A stretch of DNA of 64,000 nt from Dendrolimus kikuchii (GCA_019925095.2 CM034389.1:26524935-26588934), one strand, 5' to 3'; shown: positions 22,453-33,231, counted from the stretch's first letter. Program-made: numbers and translations. The notes: generated by a model not told the origin, from the sequence alone.

Positions 22453-22689
22453 ACTAATCTATACATACATACATACATACATAACTTCATGCCAGTTTCC
22501 TTGCGGGGTAGGCACGAACAACAGAGCGCCATTTAGGCTCATTCTTACACACCTCACTTGCTTCTTTGACATTCATAACTCTTGTCATGCACGCTCGTCT
22601 GTTCTTAAGGCTCCTGACATCACCCTCCGCTAGTACACGATCAATTTGATCATGGAAGATGTGTCGTGGCCTTCCACGACTAATCTATA
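22453..22689 (-). mobile_element. RTE-like LINE (family R), 3' fragment with TSD
   Basis: (CATA)n tail, 3' end and part of the coding C-terminus, truncated at TTCCACGAC. The 11-bp TSD ACTAATCTATA lies at 22453-22463 and 22679-22689. Confidence 0.85.
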
Positions 22690-23075
22690 AAACCCGGAAA
22701 TTTTTTGTGGTTAATAATAACAGTAAAATTTGTCGCAATTCACAGTGAGATAATTATAAAACACTCAACACGTAATAGACAGTTAATTTTTTAAAACGTT
22801 TATCTTGTAAAGAATAGCTCTAACGATAACCCTAACAACACAGTTAAATAGTGAAATATAGCTGTTTCACAAGCTTGCCTTGACTCCCAGACGAACTCTA
22901 CGCAGTGCCAAACCGCTCGGGATCGTTATTAATCAACATTCAGATTGCTATTTCGTGACTTACAATTTGTTAAATTAAAAAAAATATAATATATTATTTT
23001 AAAAATAAAAAACATAATGAAATAAGCTACATAATATTTATTAGAAAGCTGTTGGAGCTTTAATTTTGTTGTCCT
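22690..23075. other. AT-rich DNA
   Basis: Nothing recognised. Confidence 0.4.
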
Positions 23076-23268
23076 TAAAATATAATTTCATACATACATA
23101 CATAACTTCACGCCAATTCCCTTGCGGGGTAGGCACGAACAACAGAGCGCCATTCAGGCTTATTCTTACACACCTCACTTGCTTTTTTGACATTCATAAC
23201 TCTTGTCATGCACGCTCGTCTGTTCTTAAGGCTCCTGACATCACCTTCTGCTTCAAAATATAGTTTCA
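23076..23268 (-). mobile_element. RTE-like LINE (family R), 3' fragment with TSD
   Basis: Truncated after CATCACCTTCTGC. The TSD is AAAATATAATTTCA (23077-23090) against AAAATATAGTTTCA (23255-23268), one mismatch. Fourteen bases later a truncated family A copy begins. Confidence 0.8.
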
Positions 23269-23282
23269 ATTGTAGTATTTTG

Positions 23283-23511
23283 CCAGGTGGTAGGGCATTT
23301 GTCCGACTGGGTGGCTACCACCCTTGGTCTAGTGTATGCCGCCATAACAACCTTGAGTTGTGTTCCGGCATTAGTGATCAGGTTGCAGTCTACCTTAAGA
23401 GATCAGCAGTGCATTTGTAGCACCTTTGGTGTTGTAAATGTCTATAGTCGATGGTACCGCTTTCTATCAAGTGAGCTGCCTGCCTGTCTGATGCACCCCT
23501 GCAATAAAAAA
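23283..23511 (+). mobile_element. SINE-like family A, 5'-truncated copy
   Basis: Starts internally at GCCAGGTGGTAGGGC, ends CCCCTGCAATAAAAAAA. More diverged than most copies. Confidence 0.75.
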
Positions 23512-23850
23512 AGTAGAATTCACCACGATGACAAGCAAAGGAACTTCAAAATCCATGCAGCTATGTCTCATGTATTAAGTCCTTGCATAGCGCATCCGAC
23601 TTGTACGTCTTCGACTGACGCCACAACGGAGTTCTTAGGACAACTCGAAAGGCTATTTCGATTTTACAGTTCACATTTCTAACAAAAACACAATTATTAA
23701 TCAAAAACTAACAATATCCCACAAATACGACACGTTTATTTTGAATTTATGTTACAGACACTTAGTACTTAGTACAATAACACTTCAGTTCTCGCCAAAA
23801 ACTCAATATAGCTTGATCAAAATGACAGCTGACAAACTAATGATACATGC
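23512..23850. other. Non-coding DNA
   Basis: Nothing recognised. Confidence 0.35.
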
Positions 23851-24114
23851 AGGGCGTTCCATTAGTAGCTCACAACGCCCAAAATGCTCAGTTAGCCGTT
23901 TCACCAGGCGACCGCGGTCGTTGTGGTCGTGACGAAAACGTCAGTAATGACGTCATAATTTTCGATCACACAACGGTCACAACGACCTATGTCAATAGGC
24001 GAGTCGAATAGCCGTTCCACTTGGGTTTACGATTGTAACGCGGGCAAGCAAGTGGAACGGGATAAATTGCGGTCTTAAACGTGGTCGTTGTGAGTCCCTA
24101 ATGGAACGTAGCCC
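23851..24114. mobile_element. MITE M2, copy 1
   Basis: TIRs GGGCGTTCCATTAGTAGC and, at the other end, CCTAATGGAACGTAGCCC. GC-richer than its flanks and without coding potential. A second copy in the opposite orientation is nested in MITE M1 at 34688-34938. Shared internal blocks: CCGTTCCACTTGGGTTTACG, TGACGTCAT. Confidence 0.7.
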
Positions 24115-24211
24115 TAGTGTAGAGAAAGTCGATATAGTATCGTACTGTCAAACAATCAAGATCAAGTCAATGCGTTCAGTGTTGCTATTATTTAAAAAAA
24201 AAAGATCTATT

Positions 24212-24339
24212 TACATTTATCATACATACATACATACATAACTTCACGCCGGTTCCCTTGCGGGGTAGGCATGAACAACAGAGCGCCATTTAGGCCCATT
24301 CTTACACACCTCACTTGCTTCTTTGTTCTACATTTATCA
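24212..24339 (-). mobile_element. RTE-like LINE (family R), 3' fragment with TSD
   Basis: About 100 bp of the 3' end. The 11-bp TSD TACATTTATCA lies at 24212-24222 and 24329-24339. Confidence 0.85.
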
Positions 24340-25459
24340 GTTGTACCATATTCAATATTTTTGTAATATGACATATTTTCGTAAGGGTGTCTTTTTATGT
24401 GATCGAAGATGGAGGTCACTTTCGTAGAAAATACCTATTCATACGAGACTTGAAGACTCTGGTACTTCTGGTACTGGGTTCTGGTAGTGCATTCTACAGG
24501 TCTGCCGTACGTAGAAAGGTGGAGGCGAAACGCTTCGTTTGCCCTGATATGATGGTGTTTCCACTCTGAAACGATGGTGTAGAACAAAAATGCTTTGTCG
24601 TCCAAAGATACAATGGTGTAGAAGGAATCAGGTCGTAGATAATTAATAATCAAACTTTTTTTTACTATGAAATCCAGCTAGTATTTTCTCCAACAAAAAG
24701 TAAAATTTTATATTAGCTTTTCCAACTATTACATTCCTGAGTACATTGAGAATGCAGTCGACATTTTGGTGGCCTCTTAAAATCGTAATCCCTTATTTTT
24801 TTGTATCATTATTTTACAAAACTCTCTTAGTTAGCTCATTTAATATTTTGTCAACAAATCTTATGAAAAAAGCTTTCCACTTTCAAAATTGTATTCTATA
24901 TTCAGCAGCTCCAGTTTTTTATTAAATTAATGACTTAAACCATTGAAAACATAATGAGCTCTGCGTGAAACGCCTAAATATATAGCCAGTTATAAATTAT
25001 CGTGCGTTTTGTGGACTTTGAGTTATGTCACGAAATTATCCTTAATTATTTATAAAGTTTGAGAGCAATTTCGGTAAATTTATGAGCTGTCTTGGGAAAT
25101 CGGTCGGTTCCGGGTTTTCAAAATTTTGCTTTGTTTTGTATGCAAGTCATCTTACAACAATTGTCTTCATCTTATGTTTAACGTGTTGATTAGTCTGATC
25201 AAGTCCATGTGTTTTCTTGTAATGAGAGTGAAATGATAATTTAGTATGACAATCGCCCAGCCAAACACATATCTCTGAGAAGCTTGTGAATCCACAATGA
25301 TGCCACAGATCATTAATTTTCTCGCTTTTTGATTTTTTTAATTTAAAATATATTTCCTATATTATATTATATTATGTGGAATGACAATATGACATATCTT
25401 CGTAAGGGCGTCTTTTTATGATAAATACGATCGAAGATGGACCTCACATCACCTTGGAT
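24340..25459. other. Non-coding DNA with a local duplicated segment
   Basis: 24365-24419 and 25387-25446 share ATATGACATAT(T/C)TTCG, TAAGGG(T/C)GTCTTTTT and GATCGAAGATGGA. Two family R copies sit just outside these segments. AT-rich otherwise; no gene seen. Confidence 0.45.
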
Positions 25460-26107
25460 GTGCTTTTAGCAGGGATGGAAGGTACACCGCTGATATAGAA
25501 AGAAGAGTGAATTTGGGGAATAGTTTAAATGGAGCGTTAGGTAAACTTCTAGGCGCTAAGAACCTCAGCCAGAAGGCCCAGCTCGCCGTACACAACGCGG
25601 TGCTGGTACCTACGCTCACGTATGGAAGCGAGAGTTGGGTATGGAAGAAAGAGCATGAAAGTAGAGTAAACGCGGTCGAGATGCGAGCACTGCGCAAAAT
25701 CTGCGGAGTGACGCTCGCGGACCGCGTTCGTAATACCGAAGTAAGAAAGAGAGTTGGTCTGAAAGAGAGTGTCGGGGTGAAGGTAAGGAAACGAATGCTC
25801 CGGTGGTTCGGGCATGTGGAAAGAATGCATGATGAAAAAATTACTAAACAGATATACAATGCAAAAGTGGATGGATGCAGAAGTCGTGGAAGGCCACGAC
25901 ACACCTTCCATGATCAAATTGATCGTGTACTAGCAGAAGGTGATGTCAGGAGCCTTAAGAACAGACGAGCTTGCATGACAAGAGTTATGAATGTCAAAGA
26001 GGCAAGTGAGGTGTGTAAGAATAAGCCTAAATGGCACTCTGTTGTTCGTGCCTACCCCGCAAGGGAACTGGCGTGAAGTTATGTATGTATGTATGTATGT
26101 ATGTATA
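25460..26107 (+). mobile_element. RTE-like LINE (family R), longest intact C-terminal ORF
   Basis: A 5'-truncated copy whose reverse-transcriptase C-terminus is uninterrupted for about 205 codons to TGA at 26074-26076. Motifs in order: FSRDGRYTADIERRVNLG, LTYGSESWVW, VEMRALRKICGVTL, RMLRWFGHVERM, GRPRHTFHDQID and RSLKNRRACMTRVMN. This is the region after the RT fingers/palm; the catalytic FADD part and the endonuclease are absent. It is followed by a short 3' UTR and an (ATGT)n tail (26083-26107). RTE clade is inferred from the tetranucleotide tail and C-terminal motifs. The intact frame implies recent insertion. It cannot move on its own. Confidence 0.85.
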
Positions 26108-27034
26108 TATGTATATTATATTAAATCCATTGAGAAGTGGAACTTTTTATCGTCGTCTGTTTTTCCTGAAACATACAATTTAGGTGTCTTCAAGTCGTTG
26201 TCTTCTAGGCAAGCGTGCTCCATCTTAGACTGCATGTTCACCTTACATCAGTTGCATTGTCAAACGCGAACCTAATACTATATAAAAATATTCCAAAAAA
26301 ATATTTAATGACTACCAGTCAAACAGTATATAAAATTTTGATTGTTTTAGTGTGACATAATCTTAAAACATATTATTTCTTATTGGATTCTTTATCTTAG
26401 TTATGAATAATAAAACATCATAGAGCTAGATTGATAATTATGTGGCGCTATCAATTCATGTACAATGTAGGAAATTTTTGAAACTACATTTCTTACTGTT
26501 TGATTATCCTCATCATCCTAGTTGTCTTCCTTGGTATAAAATACGACATAAATGAATCCAGAGTTTCTTCGGGAAATTACACTGACGAATCTCTTATTGT
26601 ATAGGGAACGTGAATCACGCCCGAGTCAAACGTCAGAGGCGTAACTAAAGAAATTTCACATTCTAAAGATGTCAATTAATGATTTGACATATGTGTTATA
26701 GTCAATCATCAAAGCTCTGGCGCTCCTAGGTTTGACATAAAGTCTTAGTCAAAGTCCAAGTAAATGACGTTGACTCACGAATTTTTGCCTAACGATATAT
26801 TAATGATAATACAATAAAATAAGATAATGACATTGAAAATTTTTAAATTTAATCCATTAAGTAGTTTTTAAAATTTTTAACAATTTTTATTTTTTGACAT
26901 GTATATTTACTGAAATTAATTTGGAAACATTAGTGCAGGGTTATAGCTTCAAGACATTTAGTGAATGTAAGTATTTGCACGTCATGTACATGACAGAACA
27001 TATTGGAAACTATATTATGTAATACCTATTCATA
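26108..27034. other. AT-rich DNA
   Basis: Nothing firmly recognised. CATATGTGTTATAGTCAA (about 26686) and, in reverse, TTTGACTATAACATATG (27338) form a loose inverted pair some 650 bp apart, too weak to call a MITE. Confidence 0.35.
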
Positions 27035-27075
27035 TACCTATGTTTTTGCAAATAAAGACTGATTGATTGATATAC
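27035..27075 (+). mobile_element. LINE F 3' tail
   Basis: TTTTTGCAAATAAAGACTG followed by (ATTG)n. This is the mirror of the (TCAA)n CTTTATTTGCAAG start of the LINE F copy at 51288-51640. Confidence 0.45.
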
Positions 27076-27559
27076 AGTCATTCAACATGTAACAAGTGCA
27101 GTACGAATAGATGTCTAAGCGAGTCTGCCTTAGTCGCTTCCTGAATCGACTAATCAAAGCCCGAAACAGATTATTTTACGTTCGACGTTTGACTAAACAG
27201 TTAAGTACCTACTTTTAGGTTTGATTAGAAATACTTTAGTCAAAGGATGAAATTGGAATTTATTTCGGGTTTTGTCGAAAGGCCTTGGTGAAACTTAAGA
27301 TAAACCAGTCATTCCGGGAAGAGACTGCATATCGACGTTTGACTATAACATATGTATTGCATCTTTTGTACTTATCTTCAGTTTACTCATCCTATAACCT
27401 GTATGATTCAGTATTAGTCATTAAAATATTTGTAAGCAATATCATTACTTGTTCATTTACATGACTAGACAGTATGACGCTGTTCTGTATATATGTAAGA
27501 AAAACGAGGTATACCAATAAATTCACAGAATCCTCGTCGTCGTCACATTCATCAGGCGT
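27076..27559. other. AT-rich DNA
   Basis: Nothing recognised. Confidence 0.4.
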
Positions 27560-27780
27560 GAGCGAGAGTGATACGCTTGGCCTTCGGAGAGACTACGTAT
27601 TCTATTGACTGTATAATGGGAAGTGTTCCGAGGAACTGTTCAGAATGGTGCCTTTAACTTTGTTCTACCACCGCATCGGTCGCCATCGGCTTGACGTTCA
27701 TCCGCATTTCCTTGAGCCACCTCGCTCATATACGCAACGTTTCTCTTGCGCACCGTGGAGGTTTGGAATGAGTTCCCAGC
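27560..27780 (+). mobile_element. LINE B reverse-transcriptase C-terminus, 5' part
   Basis: Reads CSEELFRMVPLTLFYHRIGR, then HRLDVHPHF, then (after a +1 frame change near 27750) FLLRTVEVWNEFPAF. This pattern (F-Y-H-R...H-P...F-L-R-T...V-W-N-x-x-P) is a standard C-terminal signature of jockey-like non-LTR reverse transcriptases. A family A element interrupts it; the end resumes at 28103. Confidence 0.7.
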
Positions 27781-28102
27781 TTTTTTTTTATTTTTTTTAT
27801 TGCAGGAGTTCAGCAGACAGGCAGACGGCCCACTTTATGGAAAGCGGTGACCATCGCCTATAGACATTTGCTACACCAAATGTGCTACAAATGCGCTGCT
27901 GCTCTCTTAAGGGAGAGTGGAACCTGGTCACTAATGCCGGAACACAACACAAGGTTGTTATGGCGGCATACTCTAGACTAGGGGTGGTCGCCATCCAGTC
28001 GGGAAAACACCCTACCACCTGGCTGTGGGTTGTTTTGTCGCCTCTTACGACAGGCCGCCCGGCCGCAGGAAATTGTATTCTTTCTCCGTTCCTGCACGGA
28101 TA
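27781..28102 (-). mobile_element. SINE-like family A inserted in LINE B
   Basis: Complete copy from T-rich tail to CCGTTCCTGCACGGAT. It splits a reverse-transcriptase C-terminus. Possible short target duplication AGCT on either side (CCCAGCT / ATAAGCT). Confidence 0.8.
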
Positions 28103-28288
28103 TAAGCTGAGGTTGTCCTATCCCATAGCGCTACGATATGGTGTTTTTTAAAAAGGGTGTCATAAGATATCTTCGAGGCGTCTTTGGTGCCATCTCTGGT
28201 GTCTCTAAAATCCATAGGCAACGGTAACTTCTTATCATCACGTGGGCCGTCAGCCTATCTGCTGTACTTCAGTTATATTTTTTTTTAA
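28103..28288 (+). mobile_element. LINE B C-terminus, 3' part and 3' UTR
   Basis: RYGVFFKKGVIRYLRG continues the reverse-transcriptase tail seen before the family A insertion. It is followed by ATCCATAGGCAACGGTAAC, GTGGGCCGTCAGCC and a T-rich end. The final block resembles the 3' end of family A, implying that A uses the retrotransposition machinery of this LINE type. Confidence 0.65.
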
Positions 28289-28655
28289 CAGAAACAAACC
28301 GCGTGTAGACACTCGGCGCTCTTCGGCAAGGGTTGCTCTCGATTTCCATTGGATCCACTAATCAGATCCTGACGTGGTGACAATAGAACCACCTCAGGAG
28401 TATATTCTTTCGAATACAGAAAAAAAATGTAAATCGGTCCACAATTGACGGAGAAATCGCGTAACAAACATACAAAAAACGCAGTCGAATTGAGAGAGAA
28501 CCTCCCCCCCTTTGGAACTCGATTAAAATTATTTTGATTTTTCAATCTTCGACTTCACTGTATGGCTTACAACTAGTGTCATATGCCTGTATGGGAACTT
28601 CAAGTGTATGGCTGCTGCCCCTAATTTTAATTTCTTTCATGGTTTTATTACACAA
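28289..28655. other. Non-coding DNA
   Basis: Nothing recognised; C/G-richer patch near 28490-28520. Confidence 0.35.
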
Positions 28656-28890
28656 CTAGCTATTACCCGCAACTTCGTCTGCGTGGAATTTAATTTAATT
28701 TTCCTTCCGGTGCGACGATGGTGGGCCTTTCAATTTTTTTCCAAAAAAAAGCAGCCTAAGTTACTCCTTTTAACATCGGCTATCTGCCAGTGAAAGTCCC
28801 GTTCAAATCGGTCCAGCCGTTTCAGAGATTAGCCGGAACAAACTGACAGACAAAAATTTTAAAAATTGTTTTTTTAGTATAAGTACCGTA
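28656..28890 (-). mobile_element. Helitron-like element
   Basis: Starts (+) ACTAGCTATTACCCGCAACT, contains GTCTGCGTGGAATTTAATTT, ATCGGTCCAGCCGTTTCAG and AGATTAGCCGGAACAAAC, ends near AAAATTGTTTTTTTAG. On the minus strand this places CTAGT at the 3' end, as in Helitrons. No coding capacity. Confidence 0.5.
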
Positions 28891-28935
28891 TATACTTTCA
28901 TATGCATTTTATAAAAATTTGCTGTTTTGAAATTA

Positions 28936-29221
28936 TTAACAGAGACATACATACACATACATACATAACTTCACGCCAGTTCCCTTGCGGGGTAGGCACG
29001 AACAACAGAGTGCCATTTAGGCTTATTCTTACACACCTCACTTGCCTCTTTGACATTCATAACTCTTGTCATGCAAGCTCGTCTGTTCTTAAGGCTCCTG
29101 ACATCACCTTCTGCTGGTACACGATCAATTTGATCATGGAAGGTGTGTCGTGGCCTTCCACGACTTCTGCATCCATCCACTTTTGCATTGTATATCTGTT
29201 TAGTCATTCTTTAACAGAGAC
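28936..29221 (-). mobile_element. RTE-like LINE (family R), truncated copy with TSD
   Basis: (CATA)n tail to TTTAGTCATTC. The C-terminus is open (DGCRSRGRPRHTFHDQID). The 11-bp TSD TTAACAGAGAC lies at 28936-28946 and 29211-29221. A second, opposite-orientation copy follows immediately. Confidence 0.85.
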
Positions 29222-29414
29222 GTTAATTGTATTGATCGTGTACTAGCAGAAGGTGATGTCAGGAGCCTCAAGAACAGACGAGCGTGCATGACAAGAGTTA
29301 TGAATGTGAACGAAGCAAGTGAGGTGTGTAAGAATAAGCCTAAATGGCGCTTTGTTGTTCGTGCCTACCCCACAAGGGAACTGGCGTGAAGTTATGTATG
29401 TATATATGTTAATT
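29222..29414 (+). mobile_element. RTE-like LINE (family R), truncated copy
   Basis: Starts TTGATCGTGTACTAGC and ends in (TATG)n at about 29407. A short possible TSD, GTTAATT, flanks it (29222-29228, 29408-29414). Head-to-head with the previous copy. Confidence 0.75.
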
Positions 29415-30050
29415 TTATTTATTTGTATAGGTTTTTAAGTACCATATTTTATAAACTTGGAACACTGAAAACTGAAACTCATAATTCAAAATGTGACCGC
29501 ACAAAGCCATATAAATTACGGTTCCAAAATTAATACATGTGCGAACTTCGCGAACATTAACAACAATATGTCATGTTTGTCACCCGGATCCCCTTGTAAC
29601 GTCCACATGAGAATTAATGCGACACATTTGCGAAGGGCCCGTTATGTATCGCCATCTGTCGGGATTTACGACTTTATAATTAGTTTGGGTGTGACCCAAT
29701 TCCAGATGCGCCTGCGCAACCGAATGCATCATGTACAATGTAGCTCTATGATGTGACTTTGATTAGGAGGAGAGATTTTAGTTATAAACTATCTGTGGGA
29801 ATGACCTGAAAATAGATTTTTCAGAGTTTTTGGCGGGAACTGAAAGGAGATGTTGTGCTGTGCAGTTTTATTTTCTAAAAATGTGTAAAATTACTCTAAA
29901 ATAGTTTAGTTAGAACAATAGTTGTAGGATATTGATAGTTTTTGAGTAGCAACTATGTGTTAAATGTGAGAAATGTGAATTGTAAAGTCAAATGTGGTCT
30001 TTTGGGTTGTCACAAGAACTCCGTTGAATGGCACTAGCTGATTACTTACA
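29415..30050. other. Non-coding DNA
   Basis: A slightly GC-richer segment (29490-29760) has an 87-codon frame with no splice signals or known motif; no gene is called. Confidence 0.35.
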
Positions 30051-30166
30051 GTTCAGCTGTGCTACACATAAGATTAAGAAAATGAAGAAACTATATTGTA
30101 AACTAAGATCTGGCTTAAAGGCCTAGCTGCCAAGCCATAAACTTAAATAAAATAATAATAATAGAT
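30051..30166 (+). mobile_element. LINE 3' tail, unassigned
   Basis: TCTGGCTTAAAGGCCTAGC, GCCAAGCCATAAACTTAAAT and an AAATAAAATAATAATAAT tail look like a LINE 3' end. Confidence 0.4.
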
Positions 30167-30237
30167 TTTTCATGCTTGTAATTGTATAATATTTTTTTAT
30201 TAAAATTATCGTAATCTAGAACACGACTTCAGTAACC

Positions 30238-30878
30238 TTGCAGTCAGAAAAATGTCAGTCATTCAGTAAAATGCAGATATTTGAACTCGAGGCCGTCGTA
30301 GGTCCGATCAATTCGCTGGGTAGTATAGTCCAGGCCATACTGCACAACGACGATCATTGGGAGAAAGCGTCCATATTCTGCGAGGCAGTAATTTCTCAAA
30401 AGGAGGCCGCTAACCGAGTGAGAGAGAGAGGTCCCGCGTCATGCGTCCCGCGGGTACCGACGTCAGTCGAGGCCTCGGAGACGCAGACATGTGCAAGATC
30501 TCCCGTGATTCCGCTAAAGGAGTCCTTCAGCATTTGGGGAGCGAAGGATCAAACCCCTGTTGACGAAGTGAGTTTGCCTCTCCCGGGGGATTCTCAAGCA
30601 CTGATGCGCAGGATTAGTGTGGGCGTAACTACTTTCTAAGTCTCACGCTATTCCTACCATGAGCGCGGGGCACATGGGAGGAAGGGGGTTTTAGTGGAGT
30701 ATTAGCCCATGGGTTACCTCTCTAAGAAGGATACCTTGCCGAGTCTCTACACAAGCCGGCAATTGCCTCTCTGTTAACTGCTCCATCTTTAGTGGATAAC
30801 TCTCTTTGCTTTGGTCTAATCCCAGTAAAGGAGCCGGTAGTGTACGAAACGTATTTATCCTCTGCCTCAAAAAAAAGT
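30238..30878 (+). mobile_element. R1-clade-like LINE C-terminus and 3' UTR (family H)
   Basis: A 133-codon open frame ends at 30639. It includes LEAVVGPINSLGSIVQ, WEKASIFCEAVISQKEAANR and RERGPASCVPR. The FCEAVxxQKExAxRxRE pattern belongs to the C-terminus of R1-clade reverse transcriptases in moths and butterflies (from memory). The 3' UTR carries GGGGCACATGGGAGGA and ends in poly(A) (30868-30876). Other family H 3' ends lie at 32118-32322 and 47676-48093. The upstream RT and endonuclease are missing. Confidence 0.7.
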
Positions 30879-31012
30879 CTTATTTCAAGATTTGTGTTTT
30901 TTATAACTGTCATATTTTGCGTTTCACCTTGATCTCGCTTGACGTTGAACAGATATGGTATAGAATGGACGTTTCACAAAAAAAAATCCGCAGATTCGTA
31001 TTACGTATATAA

Positions 31013-31265
31013 CAAGTATCAAAATACAGTGGAACTTGATGCCATGTCGTACAACTACCAGTATATATGGACACGTGTCAATTTCATTAAGCAGAAGGCC
31101 TAAAAAAGGTCGTTGTCCCAGATTCATATGTTGAACTTGACAAGTGTCAACATAATGTGGAACTTTATGCAATGTCTTACAACTACCAGTGTATCTAGAC
31201 ACTTTAATTTCACTAAGCGATTCTCCAAAGTCGACCACTTTAGTCCCCCAGATCTACAAAAGCGA
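31013..31265. repeat. Diverged two-unit tandem duplication (~126 bp)
   Basis: ACAAGTATCAAAATACAGTG (31013) and ACAAGTGTCAACATAATGTG (31139) start two units. Both contain GTGGAACTT, CTTACAACTACCAGT (or GTACAACTACCAGT), GACAC and TTTCA(T/C)TAAGC. No coding content. Confidence 0.65.
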
Positions 31266-31529
31266 ATGCCATAGGCCCCCAGAAATATTGTAACTTTAAT
31301 TCTATTCACACGTTACCAATAAATCTATTGGATCATCACAACGCTTTGCAACAGTGTGGTGCATTTCGTTGAATAAATTATTCTGGGCTTTGTTTATACG
31401 AATTTCCAACGATGATTTATTTTGATAAATCTGATTCAAATGGAGAAATACTTATTTGTTGTAATGAAGGTGTATATTGCTTATTTCTCGTGTTTATATG
31501 ACATGCAATATTTATGAATCTCTTTTTTA

Positions 31530-31640
31530 GTATTCAAATAGATACGGTTCTTGATATGCTTATATATTTAAACAAATTTTATTATTTTCAGTCATCAAAT
31601 AGATACGATTCTTGATATATATTTAAACAAATTTTATTAA
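31530..31640. repeat. Small tandem duplication (~62 bp)
   Basis: CAAATAGATACGGTTCTTGA with TTTAAACAAATTTTATT is repeated as CAAATAGATACGATTCTTGA with TTTAAACAAATTTTATT. Confidence 0.75.
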
Positions 31641-31697
31641 ACTGCGTTGACAGATATTTTATTACTAAACAATGATTGTATATGCGATTTATTTGAT

Positions 31698-32015
31698 TTT
31701 TTTATTTATTTATTGCTGGAGTTCAGCAGACAGGCAAGACGGCCCACTTGATGGAAAGCGGTTACCATCGCCTATGGAAATTTGCAACACCAAAGGTGCT
31801 CCAAATGCGCTGCTGCTCTCTTAAAGAAGACTGGAACCTGGTCACTAATGCCGGAACACAACACAAAGTTGTTATGGCGGCATACTCTAGACCAAGGGTG
31901 GTCGCCATCCAGTCGAGCAAATACCCTACCACCTGGCTATGGGTTGTTTAGTCGCCTCTTACGACAGGCCGCCGGGCCGCAGGAAATTATATTCTTTCTC
32001 CGTTCCTGCACGGAT
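31698..32015 (-). mobile_element. SINE-like family A, full-length copy
   Basis: T-rich tail to CCGTTCCTGCACGGAT. GATTTT precedes the tail and follows the 5' end, a possible 6-bp target duplication. Confidence 0.8.
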
Positions 32016-32117
32016 TTTGAAAGGTATCTTTGCGATTTGCGCTGATAGATATATAATTATTGTTCAAACTTACCCAGGGTTAAAATACATGAAAATTTGC
32101 CTTTCCTACATAAAAAG

Positions 32118-32322
32118 CGCGGGGCACATGGGAGGAGGGTGGTTTTAGTGGGTAGTGGTTGTTGCCCGTGCAACTTCTCTGAGTCTCCACACAAGCTGGC
32201 TTGACTATTGTTCAAATTGCCCCTTATCAAGAGGGAAAGCCTTCATGATCAACTATGGTCTAATCCCTTGCAAAGGACCCAGTATTGTGCGTAAATAGCA
32301 TTTCCCCCGCCTTAAAAAAAAA
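32118..32322 (+). mobile_element. R1-clade-like LINE 3' end (family H)
   Basis: GCGCGGGGCACATGGGAGGA, CACACAAGCTGGCTTG and CCCCCGCCTT then poly(A). Only the 3' UTR was inserted. Confidence 0.65.
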
Positions 32323-32574
32323 AAGTTGAAAAATTGGCGTGAAAAGCTCACGTGGGAAACCTTGCGACGTGTTGTTTTCCGGTTATTGTTGACAAGAGTA
32401 TAGAAAAGTTAGTATTGGCACAGGAAAATAATACAATAGAAAAGTCTCCCGTGTGGTTGTCAATACATGCAAAGTTAAGGGATTATTGGGGGTTTTGACA
32501 GAACCCTAAAAAAGGAATTAGTCGAAAAAACTTTGATTATTGTTTTTAAATTAATATTTGTATTTTTATTGTCT

Positions 32575-33150
32575 TACTAAAGTTAGTTAGGCGCTAAGAA
32601 CCTCAGCCAGAAGGCCCAGCTCGCCATACACAACGCGGTGCTGGTACCTACGCTTACGTATGGATGCGAGAGTTGGGTATGGAAGAGAGAGCATGAAAGT
32701 AGAGTAAACGCGGTCGAGATGCGAGCACTGCGCAAAATCTGCGGAGTGACGCTCGCGGACCGCGTTCGTAATACCGAAGTAAGAAAGAGAGTTGGTCTGA
32801 AAGAGAGTGTCGGGGTGAAGGTAAGGAAAGGAATGCTCCGGTGGTTCGGGCATGTGGAAAGAATGCATGATGAAAGAATGACTAATCAGATATACAATGC
32901 AAAAGTGGATGGATGCAGAAGTCGTGGAAGGCCACGACACACCTTCCATGATCAAATTGATCGTGTACTAGCAGAAGGTGATGTCAGGAGCCTTAAGAAC
33001 AGACGAGCTTGCATGACAAGAGTTATGAATGTCAAAGAGGCAAGTGAGGTGTGTAAGAATAAGCCTAAATGGCACTCTGTTGTTCGTGCCTACCCCGCAA
33101 GGGAACTGGCGTGAAGTTATGTATGTATGTATGTATGTACTAAAGTTAGT
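32575..33150 (+). mobile_element. RTE-like LINE (family R), intact C-terminal ORF with TSD
   Basis: Opens at GGCGCTAAGAACC. The frame is uninterrupted for about 175 codons to TGA at 33112-33114 (LTYGCESWVW, MLRWFGHVERM, GRPRHTFHDQID). (ATGT)n tail at 33119-33137. The 13-bp TSD TACTAAAGTTAGT lies at 32575-32587 and 33138-33150. Clear proof of target-primed insertion. Confidence 0.9.
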
Positions 33151-33231
33151 GCGGGATTTATATAGCGACACACGTAAAACTTTGAGAACTGTTTTATTTC
33201 AATTCAGAATGAAGACTACGAGCTAAATCCC

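Noticed and set aside
25449..25904. 151-codon minus-strand frame opposite the LINE C-terminus
   Set aside because: It is the antisense shadow of the family R coding region; the same shadow appears opposite other R copies.
26677..27360. Inverted pair TTTGACATATG...CATATGT-type, possible MITE
   Set aside because: The arms are short and imperfect, no TSD was found and there is no second copy in the window.
30238..30639. 133-codon frame that could look like a host gene
   Set aside because: It carries an R1-clade reverse-transcriptase C-terminal pattern and is followed by a 3' UTR and poly(A) shared with two other copies, one with a 15-bp TSD.
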